The translations under genes and the position numbers were made by a program. Below, piece after piece: positions 50,597 to 63,390 of a stretch of DNA of 64,000 bases. The stretch is from assembly GCA_020747065.1 (NCBI GenBank), contig JAGMVK010000005.1, positions 2,914,001 to 2,978,000 on the forward strand. The letters are read 5' to 3'. The notes under the pieces were generated by a model. The model was not told where the DNA came from, did not search any database, and worked only from the letters and a program-made list of their open reading frames with translations. The stretch is from Cadophora sp. MPI-SDFR-AT-0126. Lineage: Eukaryota > Ascomycota > Leotiomycetes > Helotiales > Ploettnerulaceae. The first letter of the stretch is position 1. Every line of letters begins with the position of its first letter.

Positions 50597-50870
50597 TGGT
50601 GGGGATTGGCTCGGTAAAACTTTTATCACCTGACTTATACACTCCGCATTATACTTAAGTTGAGACCTTTTTTAAGAGATCTTATTATTAATAATAGCAC
50701 TTTTCCTTCTGATAGGATTTACACTTCTTTCTCTAATTAACAATTCGTACTCTTTAGATATGTGATATCTTTTGATTTCGTCTATCTGTTATTTCTTGAA
50801 CCTTATACCTTATGTACCTTGCATTTGCTACCCTCTTGTCGTGTGGGGGATTGGGGTCCTCCCCTCCACA
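50597..50870 (+). repeat. Right LTR (274 bp)
   Basis: Direct repeat of the left LTR with identical length. It keeps the less mutated terminus (CTCCACA) and follows a G-rich polypurine tract. Confidence 0.9.
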
Positions 50871-51950
50871 TTATAAAGAAATCTTATAAGATAGTAATAA
50901 GGCTAGGGGTATTAATAAATTCTCTCGAGATTATATATCGCAACTACTAAGTTTTATAGTTCTAGAGAAAGATAAATAGAATCTTTTTTGTCTTATTAAG
51001 GTAAGTTCTTATCTCGCCTTACTTTTATTAGCTACTTAATAAGATCTAAATAGTAGCGTAGTATTATCAATATACTCGCTAACTTATACTTAGGCTAAGG
51101 ATTAATAGAATTCAAAGTATTAAGATATGGTATAGATTATAACTAGTTGTATTCTTAGACTCTCTTAGTCAAGTACTTACTTATAGTAAATATAAGAGAG
51201 ACTTTTACTTCCGTATATCTTATTATACCTAAATATTAAATTTAAGAAGGCATTTAGCTTAGCGTTAATAGTAGTTATTACTCCGCTCTTTCTTGAGTAT
51301 GGCTAGGCACTATTAAACATGCGATAACACTCTAGACTTAATTAATTATTATAAGATATATTCCTCGAGCTAAGACAGAAGGTTAATAAACTATTAGAAG
51401 AGTTCTTGTTGCTCTATAACCTTCAGGTAAGAAGCTTAATAAACCTTAGGAAGAATGATACAGCTAGGGCGCTACTCGAGTAGGTGATCCAAATCCGAGA
51501 GACTACACTGCCTAAGACGTATCCCTCTACGCTTACGACTATAAGTAATATCGCTCTTATGCTCTCTAGGATAGGTAAGTACGCTGACGTAGAGGCCATG
51601 AACCGCTAAACGCTTGAGATCTTAGAAGAGGTGCTTAGTAAGACACACCCTGATACGCTCACGATTATACGTAACCTCGCTAGAGTACTCTCTAGGCTAG
51701 GTAAGTACGCCAACGCAGAGGCTATAAGCCGCTAGACGCTCGAGATCTCAGAAGAGGTGCTCGGTAAGACGCACTCTGATACGCTCGCGACTATAAGTAA
51801 CCTTACTCTTATACTCTCTAGACTAGGTAAGTACGCTGATACAGAGGCTATAAGCCGCCAGATACTTGAGATCTTAGAAGAGGTACTTAATAAGATGTAC
51901 CTTAATACGCTTATAAGTATTTACTGTCTTACTTATTTACTTTAGTAAAG
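50871..51950 (+). pseudogene. Second dead NLR, 3' part (arm and TPR repeats)
   Basis: Continues the gene cut at 38908. First comes the arm after NB-ARC (YISQLLSFIVLEKDK, then LIKVSSYLALLLLAT and LSIYSLTYT). Three TPR units of 126 bp follow at about 51,530-51,905 with the kinesin-light-chain look: LSRLGKYANAEAISRQTLEI, SEEVLGKTHSDTLATI. The TPR part has fewer stops and more GC than the rest; one 62-codon frame is open at 51,757-51,945. RIP-type stops break the remainder. Confidence 0.7.
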
Positions 51951-53330
51951 ATAAGAATTTAAAGAAGTATTACTACTTTACTAAAGGGTATATACTAGTT
52001 ATTAGTTATTATTAGGCTCTGAATATCTAATTACGAAGGCTTATATAAACTATTATTCTAGTATACTTAGTGATTTATAATAGTTAAATGAAATAGAGTA
52101 GTATTTTATAACACTGCTTATTTATAATAAATTTCTTATAATTCATTAATATATCATATATCATTAGAAGAAGGTATTTTCTTTCGTCTATAGTAAAATA
52201 ACTAGTATTAAAACGTAACTTAATGTTATAGTAGCGTAACCCTAAAGTAGTCGAATAGCTGAATTTGCCTTTAATCAATTCATGTACCCTTTTGGGCTCG
52301 CTGGCTGAGTAGTAAAGCTATTTACTTACTCGTTGTACAGGTCTAATACCCCTGTCGTTACACTTAACGTATCTGTAGCAGAAGAATCTTTGAAGGCTTT
52401 TTCTATATACTCGAATCATACTTTTCTATTTAATTTTTAAAACTTTGATAAAGAGGGGCCTGGGGGAAGCGACATTTATATACTAAGCTTATAATCTTCT
52501 ATAATATTATAGAAGGTTTGAGTTTATTGATGATAATAAAGTTTATTCGCTCGCTTCTAAACCTAAAGGGCTCTAGTCTATATTATATAATCTACTTCGT
52601 TCAGTGTTTCCATAACCTCCTGAAGCCTATATAGAAATACCTCTTCTAGTGTTTTCTACTTTTAGTAATTACCCTAATTAAATAAGGTCTTATGTATAGT
52701 TAGTAGTAAGTGAGCTTAAAGATTATTCCTCTAAGTGTTTAATATTCTATCGTTAGCGACTAAAGCAAGACCTACTAAGGATACGAGGAGTATTAAGGGT
52801 TAGTTAGGGTAAGAGAATAAGATAGGATTTATAGTTATAGAGTATTAGCTGCTTATTCTACCTCTATATCTAGTTATTCTATAGTAATAGCGAACTTAAT
52901 CGTTACTTAAACTGCATCTATATTTAGTGTCTATTTCTCTAGGTTAGATAAGGATTTCTCCTCTAGGTAGAAGAAGAGATTATCTCTTCTTATAACTATC
53001 TGTACTAGTATTTACATTTAGTATATATCCTATCTTATATATCAGAAGAGAAAGTACTTAACTATTTCCTTACTTAGCTATATTAGTATTTATAACGTTG
53101 AAGTAACGGAAGTACTAGAAATAGGAGTACTTAGGTTTAGTTGAAATATTACCGGACAAAAGCTGGACCAGATTCGTATATATATAGGACTGCTCCTCTT
53201 ATAAGGGTTCCTTACTTTCTTATTTTTTTATTACTAAATTTATAATATTATTATTTACTTACTCTCTTACTCTTATACTTAATACTATACTTAGTAATAT
53301 TATATTATTATATTAAATAAAAAGGTTACT
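51951..53330. other. AT-rich, RIP-eroded DNA without recognised features
   Basis: A few less mutated islands (about 52,285-52,400 and 53,130-53,215) may be LTR pieces of the next retroelement. I could not find a matching partner repeat by eye. Confidence 0.35.
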
Positions 53331-54553
53331 CTCGCCGGAAATAGCTTATATAATATTCTATTACCTAGAAGATATAATTAATTAATTCTTATTTAAATTG
53401 CCCTTAATTATTATCTTTAAAGAATTAGGATTTTAGAGATTTCCTAAATAAACTAATAAACTAGGGTTTAGTTCTACTTATTATAAATCAGTATAATTAG
53501 AGTAGAGTAGTCTTTATTAATAGAGATTCTAAATAATTCCCTTTATATAAAGGCTATTATAAATAAATTTAAGGTATTATAATTACTATTACTAGAATCC
53601 TTAAGTTTATAAAACTCTTTTAAACTACTTTTATTCTCCTTTAGAATATAACTATATAACTCCTATCGCCTATAGAATTATAGTATATAAAAACTACCTT
53701 AATACTAATATTTCTTACTAGGAAATTATAAAGTATTTCCTTAATACTCTTAGAATCCCTATTTTGGGCTATACTTGAATTACGCTTAAATCTTTTCTTA
53801 TTCTTATTATAGATACTATTAATATAATAAGTCTATTTAGTAAAACTACTAATAATACTCTTAATTCTTTAACTTTAACCGAAAGCTTTTTTAGCCGTAA
53901 GATTTAAGGTAATAAAAATAAAGGTTATATAAATTAAGATAAGAGAGACTTTAGTAACCTAGATATATTAAAAGGAATTATTTAATTTATAAAGAATCGA
54001 AATTATGCTTAAGAGACCTTCTTAGCTTATATTAAGTAATTACTAATTTTCGCTTAAGCTACGCTAGTAGTACTCTCTGCTAATTCTATCTTAATTTACC
54101 TTAAAACCTTACTATTAATTATTTAATTAATAGAAAAAAATAAATTAATAAATTAGAGTAAATATACTCTATTTAAGCTAGAAAATACCTTCCTTATTAT
54201 ATTTAAGGCAGAATCGGATACCCCTTAGGGACCTAAGGTATAGTTTATAAAAAAGATCTCTTCCTTAAATAATAAAATTAACCTAATATTAAGTAATAGA
54301 AAGCTTTAGTTAAAGATTAATTAAAGATTAATACGAGTCTTTACTTAAATACTTAAGTATAGCGAGCTTTAGTATAGGGATCGATTACTAGCTTAGCCTA
54401 CTCTTACTTAGAGCTTTAATACTTATCTAAAACTAATATATTTTAAATAGCTTCAGAAATAATTTCTTTACTAGAAACCTACTTTTTTACTAGAAATAAA
54501 GTCTATAAGGCTTGTATTAAGTTCTTTAATATAAGTATATAGGAACTAGACTA

Positions 54554-56606
54554 TATATCCGCTGCGCTGCTACCAGGGTTCCACTGGACCGTGCGCCAGG
54601 AGGCCTCGGCTAATTCTGACTAATAAGAGAGCTCTATTTCAAAGGAAATCTGCAGAATATCATTGATTTCTATAAAATACTGCAAAATAAGAACAAATCT
54701 TATATAGGTGAATTACGCACTATTTATAGTTATATCAGTTTAGATTCTTCTTTAAAGAATGATCCTTATTTGCAGTAATTTCTTATAAAGCAATTCTTTT
54801 TTACAGCTAGTCTTAAAACCTCCCTCCTCTACACGTAATATACTAACCCCTCTTCGCTATCTTTACCTATTAATAGAGGTGCGAAGGCCTAGAATCAGTC
54901 TCTTAGCTCACTATAGAGACTCTCTTCTTTAGAGAATAAGAAGCTATTAAAAAACCCTTTATAATAAGGCTTATCACGAGTATTCGTCTGAATTCTTACT
55001 AGCTCCGGAAGCTCAATTTACGTGGTTCTTCTACCTCTACGCGCTCTGCAAGTAAGTAGTAATTCATAAGGATAAGTTGAAAGAGCTAGTGCTTAATTAC
55101 TTAGTAGTTACTCCTTCTAATCTCTCTTAAACTATCGTATTCAGAAATCAAGTGATCTCTTTTATTTATAGCTCCTATCTAGTAATTATAGTTATTAGTT
55201 ACTACCGGAATTAATAGTGTTTTAATAGCTTTACCTTCGTTAAAGACTACTCTAGATATCTTTACTTTAGAGCTCATTAACTTAAAGCGCTTTCTTATAC
55301 GCTTAACTATATCTTCCGCAAATAAGACAGATATTATAAATAAGATAAAGACTTAATCCTTTTACCTAATTTAGAGTATTTTGCCGTCGCTTATAGGGAA
55401 GGAATAAACCTAGCCCTAAGGGATAATATTGTTTTTATCCAACTTCTTTAAATCAAGAAATTCTTTAATTACTCTAGAATTAGTTCGATATATACTTATA
55501 ATACCATAATTAAGTATTCTTACATATACAATAAATCTACTGGACACGAAAAAGTTATCTAAAAAGACATGATAACTGTAATTTATAAGAGGTTCCGGCA
55601 GCCTTTAAAGTAACTTCAAAACTACAGCTTAAGTCTTATTACCTTTATTACTAGCCTTCTTCGTGCTACCTAATTCTACCGGTGTAAGCGTATCCACAGG
55701 ACTATTTCCTACCCCTAGGATATACTAATTCCAGTAAAGAATAAATCCAGAATAAGTAATTACCTAAACCTTAAAACTAGTAGGAATCAGCTTATTAAGT
55801 ACAATCGTGGCCTCTTTTACGTAGCCCTCGTACCGAATCATACACTCGTTGACCACTATATCCCGGCCCGGGATATAGACTAAGAGATTCGTGTCCTAGA
55901 TATACGTAGATAGCTTTTCTACCTAAGAAAAGTTAGTAAAATTCGTACTTAGCATTTACAATTATATAACTCACATATTAGTACAGTCCCGAAGCCTCAT
56001 TTCCAGCTAATCTTATACGTATATATAGCTCTTAGAATCGATTCCTTAATATATATAAGGTAATATTATAATAACTAAGAAATTCTTTATTTAACCAATA
56101 GTCTTGAATCTTATTCTAAATATTATATATTATATAGATTCGTATAGCAAAGTATATATAAAGCTCCCCAGAGCACGTAGAGTACTAAAGAAAAGGGCGT
56201 ATATATAGTATAGAATAATCCTAAGTATTCCAAATATAATTATTCATCTTTTCTATTATCTAATCTATGATTTCTAGAGTAAAATACATAGTAAAAAGCA
56301 AGAGAGGATTATCTGGATCTACCTCCTCTAGAATCCGGATCTCAGGGGGGTAATCCTTCAATTACATGGAGTAATACGAATCGCTATGGGTTTTCAAGGG
56401 AGGCGCATCCGGTCTATGGGTCCCTGGATCCGTAGGATCAGTAATTATATTCTCTTACATTATAGTCATAATTAAATCAACGAATTTAGGTACAAAATAG
56501 GGCTTGTTTATATATTAATAATACGCCGGGCTTTTGGTGTTCCTTCGGAACATTGGTTGTTCCGCTCCGGGATCAGTGTAACCCTGGTAGCAGCGCAGCG
56601 GATATA
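54554..56606 (-). mobile_element. piggyBac-type DNA transposon nested in gag
   Basis: Inverted ends of 33 bp with one mismatch lie at 54,554-54,586 and 56,574-56,606, reading TATATCCGCTGCGCTGCTAC inward. The interior on the minus strand encodes a RIP-damaged transposase (DDE_Tnp_1_7 type). Readable pieces, in order from about 55,900 down to 54,990, are NECMIRYEGYVKEATIVLNK, YHVFLDNFFVSSRFIVYVR, SDGK, then NYNYQIGAINKRDHLISEYD and NYYLLAERVE. The ends carry TATA rather than the TTAA expected of piggyBac targets. Confidence 0.78.
54990..55920 (-). pseudogene. piggyBac-like transposase remnant
   Basis: Minus-strand coding remnant with stops at former Gln/Trp codons. The stretch PGRDIVVNECMIRYEGYVKE matches the region around the first catalytic Asp in the family (usually DEA/DEC with Met-Ile/Val-Arg following), here Asn by a G-to-A change. 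YHVFLDNFFVSS carries the second Asp. The N-terminal part above 55,920 is too damaged to follow. Confidence 0.7.
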
Positions 56607-59600
56607 AAACCTTTACTTAATTTTATATAAGATTCTAAAATACTATAATCTAAGGAAATATAGTTTATATAAAATAGTTCTTCTTTATATAGCTTAAAAT
56701 TATCTTCTAGCTTTATATTACTACTATATTAGTTAAGAGCTTATAGTAAGATAACTATATAATAATAATAATTCATTTTATCTTAATTAATACTAATAAG
56801 TAATAGAATATATAACTTAATTTATCTCTTATTAGCCTTTGTAAATCAGACTTTCTCTAGAGGATAACTAGGCCGGGCTCCTTTTAGAAGACTTCCGAAC
56901 TACTTACTTCTTAACTAGTACTTAAACTTACTTCTTCTTCTAATACTCCCTTTTACTATTACTTAATATTATAAACTATAATTCTTATTCTATTATATTA
57001 AAAGAGTATATAAAAACTTTAAGGAGATTCTAATAACTTATAAGTAAAGTATTATAAGTATAGAAAGTTTAAATATTATAAATTAAACTATTCTAAATTA
57101 ATTAAGATTTAGATTCTTAATAAAAAGAAAGTTAATAATAATACTAAAGAGATAATAGAAAGTAAGAAAGATTAAGTAAAGGAAAATAAAAAGGCCTAAG
57201 AAAAGACTCCTTCTTAAGCTTACGTAAATATAATCTATTAAAGCTTAATTTAAATTCTCTAATAAGAGGGAAGTAGTTTATAATTAATTATATACTTAGT
57301 ATAAATAGATTAGAAATTATACTCTTTATATTAATAAATACTAAAGTAAATAGTTAACTTTTTATAAATTAGACTATATTTATATATCTTTTAAGAGCGT
57401 TAGGAGTAAAGGTTTAGTCCCTTTTATATACTATACTAATATATAGTTTTTAGAACTCTATCTAAAGCTATATTACCTACTATATGTATTTATACTTAAC
57501 GATTAATAGTTAATGCGTGTATAACTATTCCTTTATAATTCTTAACCTAGGAAAGTAAGATATAATAATAAGCGTTAAATAGATACATTGATTCTATCTT
57601 AAGTTATAAATAGACTAGAATTAATTCTTATAGTCATCTAATTACTTACTTACTAAATAATAGTCTTAAGAGCTAGTCTTACCTTTTCTATATATATAGC
57701 TTTCTCTATAATAAGACTATTAGAGTAATATAAATTATAGAAATTAAGTAATCTAAAAGAATAAGATATAATAAAAATATCTTTTTTTTATAATTTAAAT
57801 ACTAAAAGAATATCTCCTTTAAGTTATTTCTAAACTAATCTTAATATTATTTCCTATAAGTAAAAGATCTTTATAAATTCGAAAATTAAAATATAAACTA
57901 TTAAGAATACTACTTATATTTATATTTATTTATAAGATTAATATAAATACCTTCTATTTTAATATAAAATATAAAGATACTAAATTCTTCTAAACTAGTA
58001 TCTATAAGATAAATTATATTTTATAAAAATAGTATAAACTAAAAGATTCTAATACTACTTAATTCTTATCTAAAAAGCTTCTAAAATAGTATTAATATCT
58101 AAAGTTAGTATTTTCTAAGAAAAATATAAATACTCTTTTACCTTATTAATATTATAATTATAAGATTTATCTTAAGGGACTACTACTTAATACCTACTCT
58201 CCTCTTTACTATTAATTAATAAAGGAGCTTAAAGTAATAAAGGAGTATCTTCTAAAGAATCTAAATAAGGATTTTATTAAGTTAAGCTAGAGCTTATTTA
58301 TATTACTTATACTCTTTATTAAAAAGTTTAATAAAGATTTGCGATTCTATATTAATTATTAAAAGCTAAATATCCTTATATAAAAAGATACTTATCTAAT
58401 TTCCTAAATTAATAAGCTTTTTACTAGAGTATCAAATATAAAGATATTTACAAAATTAGATATTTAAGCTACTTTTAATTATATCCGTATAGATCTAGTC
58501 TCTAAGGAGTATACTATATTTTAGACTAGATACGAATTATATAAGTATAAATTATTACTATTTAGTCTTTTTAATAGACCTAGTATATACTAATATTATA
58601 TAAATAATGTACTTCTTAATTATTTAGATAACTTTTATATAGCTTACCTAAATAATATCCTAATCTACTTTAAATCTATAAGAGAATACTAAGCTTATAT
58701 AGAATTCGTACTAAAGCGTTTAATAGAAGCTAGATTATAAGTTAATATTAAGAAATACGAATTCCATATTATTTATACTAAGTACTTAAGCTATATAATA
58801 ACTACTAAGGGTATTAAGGTAGATTTAGAGAAGATTAAACTATTACGTAACTAAAAGTACTTTAAGATTATAATAGCTATTAAGTCGTACCTAGGTTTCT
58901 GTAGTTTTTACTAATAATTCATATATAACTTCGGGCTTATTACTAAACCTTTATCTACGCTTACTTAATCTATAGTAGTTTAAAATTAAATAAAAGAGTA
59001 TTATATTATGTTTAAAGAATTCCAAAAGTAGTTACTATTTATTTAATAGATTTACTATTTCTAGTCGGAATTAGTTATTAAGCTAGAAATAGATACTTTT
59101 AATAAGGTAATCGCTAGAGTAGTATTATAATAGTATAATAACGAATAATAGTACTTATTTAATTTCTATTTATATATACTTAATAGTTACGAATTAAATT
59201 AGGAAATCTATAATAAAGAACTATATACTATTATAAAAGGCTTTTATAAGTAGCGCTTAGAGTTAATATTCTTTTAGAACAGAATTAAGGTATATTTAAA
59301 CTATCGCTTCCTAGAGTACTTCATAACTACTAAAGTACTTATAGCTAAGTAAGCTTATTAAATAGAATTTCTCTCTAACTTTAATTTCTGAATTATATAT
59401 ACTTTTAATAAAGATAATTAGAGGGCTAATATCTTAAGCTATTAAGAGTAAGATTTAGAAGTATAAAAATAAATTTAGAAAGATAATTAGAGCTGAACTT
59501 TACTGAAATTAAGAAGACTTAACTCTTATATTAATTTTAAGTTAATAGAATAATTTATTTCCTTTATAGTTATAGTATCTCTCTTACTATTAATTACTAC

Positions 59601-61290
59601 TAAGGTAGAAGCTCTTCTAAATACTTCCTTAGACTCTTTTAATCTTATTAAAAAGCTTTATTAAAATAATTATACTATCTTTACTAATATACGAAAATTC
59701 TTACTTAAAGACTACTTAATTAAGAATAGACTCTTACTCTTTAAAGATTGATTCTATATATAATATAATACTTCTCTTTATACTAAGTTAATTAAAGAAG
59801 TATATAACTAGCTATTTATTACTTACTCTAATAAATTAAAGATATATTAATTCCTAGCCTTAAAGTACTACTAAATTAGAATAGATTTAAATTATAATTA
59901 GTATATAAGAAATTACTAAGCTTATTAATTCTTACACTTTAAGTATCCTAAATAGTAAGGTCTTCTCTACTTACTACTAATTCTAAGTTATTCTATATAA
60001 TATTTATATATAAATTACAAGGATTTCCTAAAGAATAAGTATAGTTATAATAGAATCCTAGTATTTATTAATTACCTAGGAAAGGATTCTATAACGATTC
60101 CTTATTATTAAGATATTAATATATATAGTACTATTAAACTCTTTATCTAGTGAATCTACTAATTTAGATATACTCCAGAGTTAATTATATTAGATTAAAA
60201 GCCGTAGTTCGTTTTATTATTTTGGAAAGAGTTTTACTGAATTATTAGTATTAAAGTTAAGCTTTCTATAGTATATTATAAGGAGACTAATAGCTAGACA
60301 GAGATTATAAATAGATATATTAACTAAAGATTATAATTATTTATTAACTTTTATTAGAATAACTAAAGCAAATTAATTCTATTAATAGATTAAGTTTAAA
60401 TAACCCTTCCTTATGCCTTTATTAGTATAGCCCTATACTAGCTTAAATTCGGATTAAATTCAAGGAATAATTAGGATTAGAACTCTTTTAAAGCTATTAC
60501 TTCTCTAGAAAGGCTTAACTACTGTAATATTAAAGCAATAGCAGAACATATAAAAGAGGCGTAGGAGTTAGCTAAATCAAATATATAAGTTACGTAAGAT
60601 CATATAGTAAGGGCTATAAATTAGTATTATAAACTTATTGATTTTTAAGTAAGTAATAAAGTATACTTATTTACTAAGAACCTTAAGAGTTACTAATTAA
60701 GTTATAAGCTCAATAATTAATAGGAAGAGCTATTTAAAATCCTATATTAAGTAAGGAACTCTTACTAGCTTTAATTACTTATAAGATCAAATATTTATCA
60801 TATATTTACTCCTAAGCTATTATTCCGGAACTTAAATAATCCCTTACTTAGTTAAGAATAGTCTTAAAACTCTCCTAAGATAATTAAGGATTAAGAAAAA
60901 TAGAAAGTATAAGAAGTTCTTATATTACAATTATATTATAATACCTTAAAGTATTAAGTTAATTAGGTAAGTTATAATTTTAATACTATATAGTATAACT
61001 TATCTAACTTAATAAGATCGCTTTATAAGTTAAGAGATTTTTACTAAATTAACTTTTCTACTCTAAGACTACCTTAAAACTTACTTAAATAATTAGTTAT
61101 ATAAGAAAATAAAAAAGATAACTATAATTACTTAAAAAAATAATAAACTAGTTAGTAAGATAGTAAAATAAGGTTTAATTTAAATTATTTAAATACCCTC
61201 TAATTTAAAGTACTAATACCGTAATCTTACGATTATATTCTAGCTAAAATATCTTATTAGTTTTACTATAGGGGGCTACTCCCGTATAAG

Positions 61291-62948
61291 AAGTCTAACT
61301 AAAGATATAACTATAAAAAACTAATAACAAAGCTAATCTGAAATAGGACTTATTCTTCCTTTACTCTAAATTACTTAGAATCTTCTTATTCTCTCTCATA
61401 TTACCTAAGCGTCTCTTTACACGGAATCTATCTAGTAGCTTACTAGCGTTCTCCTCTTCTCTCTTACGCTTTAAAGCACTATAAATCTCCTTAGCTACCT
61501 TAATAGCACTAGTAGTAATCTTCTTTTGAATTTAGCTTAGGGCTAAAACTATACCCTAAATATATATTAATCAGAAATTATTTAAACTTTACTTAAGTAA
61601 AAATAGATATATTTAAAACTAGATCTTTATTCTAAATAAAGATAGTTATAAGTAAAACTTATAATAAAAGAAAAAGATAAAAGAAAAGGGGGTAACTTAT
61701 AGTTTATTATATAACTAAATTTGTAATAGCTTAGTAAAGAGTACAGGTTTTCTTTAATAACTTTAATTATAGCTTACTTTATATCTTAAGGGTATTAGTA
61801 GTAGTAATACATAATCTAGTATCAATCTTTTAGAAGGTAGAAATAATACCTTTATTATCTTTAGTAATAATAGTAAAAGAAAGCTTATAATATTTCTTAG
61901 CTATATAATATAGAATCTAGTATAGAAATTAGTATTTTAGTTTATTTGGATTATAATTAGATTATATTTATAATAATTAGGATTTAGGAAAAGGAAATAA
62001 GAAGTACTTATAAGATTACACTTTTCTACTTACTTTTTATAGTATATATACTTTTTACTTTTAGTACTATTAAACTTATAAATATAGTCTAGTTTTATAG
62101 TAAGTAAGTAGATATATTAAATATAATACTTATAATAGACAGACTTAAGGGCGTTAATAGAAGTTAGAGTAAGTACTATTTATATTAATATACTAAATTA
62201 ATTCTAAATTACTACTAAACTACTAGGAATTTAGAACTTAACTTACTCTTAAATTACTTATTTTATTTAATACGGACTATTAAAATATATTAGTAATATA
62301 TATAAATTAATAAATCTTTATATATAAGGTTCACTTATAAAGCTTAAATGTAACGTACGGTCGAGCTGGTGTTGCTCGAGAGTACGAAGATTAGTGGGTT
62401 AGATAGGGACACTATTACTAATTAAGACTTAATAATTGTTATAAGTTACTAAGTATAATATAAATATACTTTATTTAAGTTAAGTATAAGGCCTTTATCT
62501 ATATAAGAAATACTATTTATTTATATAAAACTCTTATTAGTGTTAAATTACTTAAATTATTTAAATTATTATTTAGACTTAAAGAGTCTAAATAATTCAT
62601 TTTATAACTTATTATAAGACTATAGCTTCTTTATATAGTACTAGGTTTTTTCCTAATTATACTTTTTACTAAGCCTTAGGGCCATGTCACTTATTATAGC
62701 CTTAGGCTATAATACTATGCCCTCCCTGTCCTAGCGTGTTCTCGCGCTCTTAGATATATAATTAGGAAACGTTATTCTTACCCTTAAACTATCCTTCCTT
62801 TCTATTATACCTTCTAGCTATTATAAGTATCTTAAATAAAACTAATAAAATCTCCTTTTCTATATTCTTTATTATAGCTTTAAAATACCTTCTTATTCTT
62901 AATATAAGAAGGATCTTTGGAGGGTTTATATTATTTCTTTTAACTCTA
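61291..62948. other. AT-rich repeat remnants, unassigned
   Basis: A minus-strand Lys/Arg/Glu-rich stretch at about 61,540-61,340 (KEIYSALKRKREEENASKLL) looks like a helical tail of some repeat-encoded protein. Short less mutated islands occur at about 62,345-62,410 and 62,680-62,755. Nothing is identifiable with confidence. Confidence 0.35.
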
Positions 62949-63390
62949 ATCGCTATACTAAGTGTATTCGTGCTAATAGAAATACTAAGTATAATATATA
63001 GGGACTCTTAAAGAGTAATTAGCTTAAATTAGAGTAAATAAAGGCTAATCTTTCCTACGAATAAGAGAAAGCTTAGTAGAATCAGTAGTAGCTAATTAAG
63101 CAACTATTTACTTAGTAGGTTAAAATTTCCCAAATAAATAAATAAAGGGAATTATTTTATACTAAGGTAATTGAAATATTATATTATAGTCTTTATTCTC
63201 TAGATAAGTTAGAAGCTATTAAGGAAAAGGAACATTTAGCAAGAGAGTGTAATAATACGCCTTCCTAGCTTAATAAGGTTTCGGAATCTCTAAACCCCGC
63301 GCTAGCGAAATAGCTGGCCTATTTTAATCCTTTAGATCCTATATAGTTCGCTTTAGGTCTTAGTAATAATGTTTCTTAGAGTTCACTTAA
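62949..63390 (+). pseudogene. Eroded Cys-x2-Cys / coiled-coil repetitive fungal ORF
   Basis: Reads RYTKCIRANRNTKYNI, then a Gln/Lys/Glu-rich helical stretch in which TAG/TAA replace Gln, then YSLDKLEAIKEKEHLARE and LNPALAKxLAYFNPLDPI. This resembles a repetitive fungal protein type with a short Cys motif followed by a coiled coil. The match is from memory of the pattern and is tentative. Confidence 0.35.

Larger units (their letters stand above)
38909..50870 (+). mobile_element. Ty3/gypsy LTR retrotransposon, 11.96 kb, RIP-mutated
   Basis: Bounded by two direct 274-bp LTRs (38909-39182 and 50597-50870) that begin TGGTGGGG and end in CACA (right) or TATA (left). Internal order is gag (from 40075), aspartic protease, reverse transcriptase, RNase H and integrase, the Ty3/gypsy order. 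A purine tract AAAGGGGGGGA lies just before the right LTR (about 50,579-50,590). Many TAG/TAA codons disrupt the frames, so this copy is dead. About 3.3 kb of sequence with no recognised domain separates integrase from the right LTR, making the element longer than usual. It is inserted in a dead NB-ARC/TPR gene. A clean 5-bp target duplication is not visible. Confidence 0.9.
53340..61290 (+). mobile_element. Second Ty3/gypsy retroelement, heavily RIP-mutated, interrupted
   Basis: Gag-like sequence runs from about 53,340. It is interrupted at 54,554-56,606 by a piggyBac-type element and resumes to a zinc knuckle at about 57,055-57,110, whose cysteines now read as Tyr (KYYKYRKFKYYKLNYSK). A retropepsin-like stretch lies at about 57,300-57,640. 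RT at 58,330-58,960 includes FTKLDIQ, LLFSLFNRPSIYQ and YLNNILIYFKS for YLDDILIY. RNase H follows to 59,460. Integrase at 59,640-60,870 includes ELIILDQ, VYYKETNSQTEIINRY. All domains are full of stops. The G-rich stretch at about 61,275-61,290 could be the polypurine tract. LTR limits were not found, so the outer coordinates are approximate. Confidence 0.75.
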
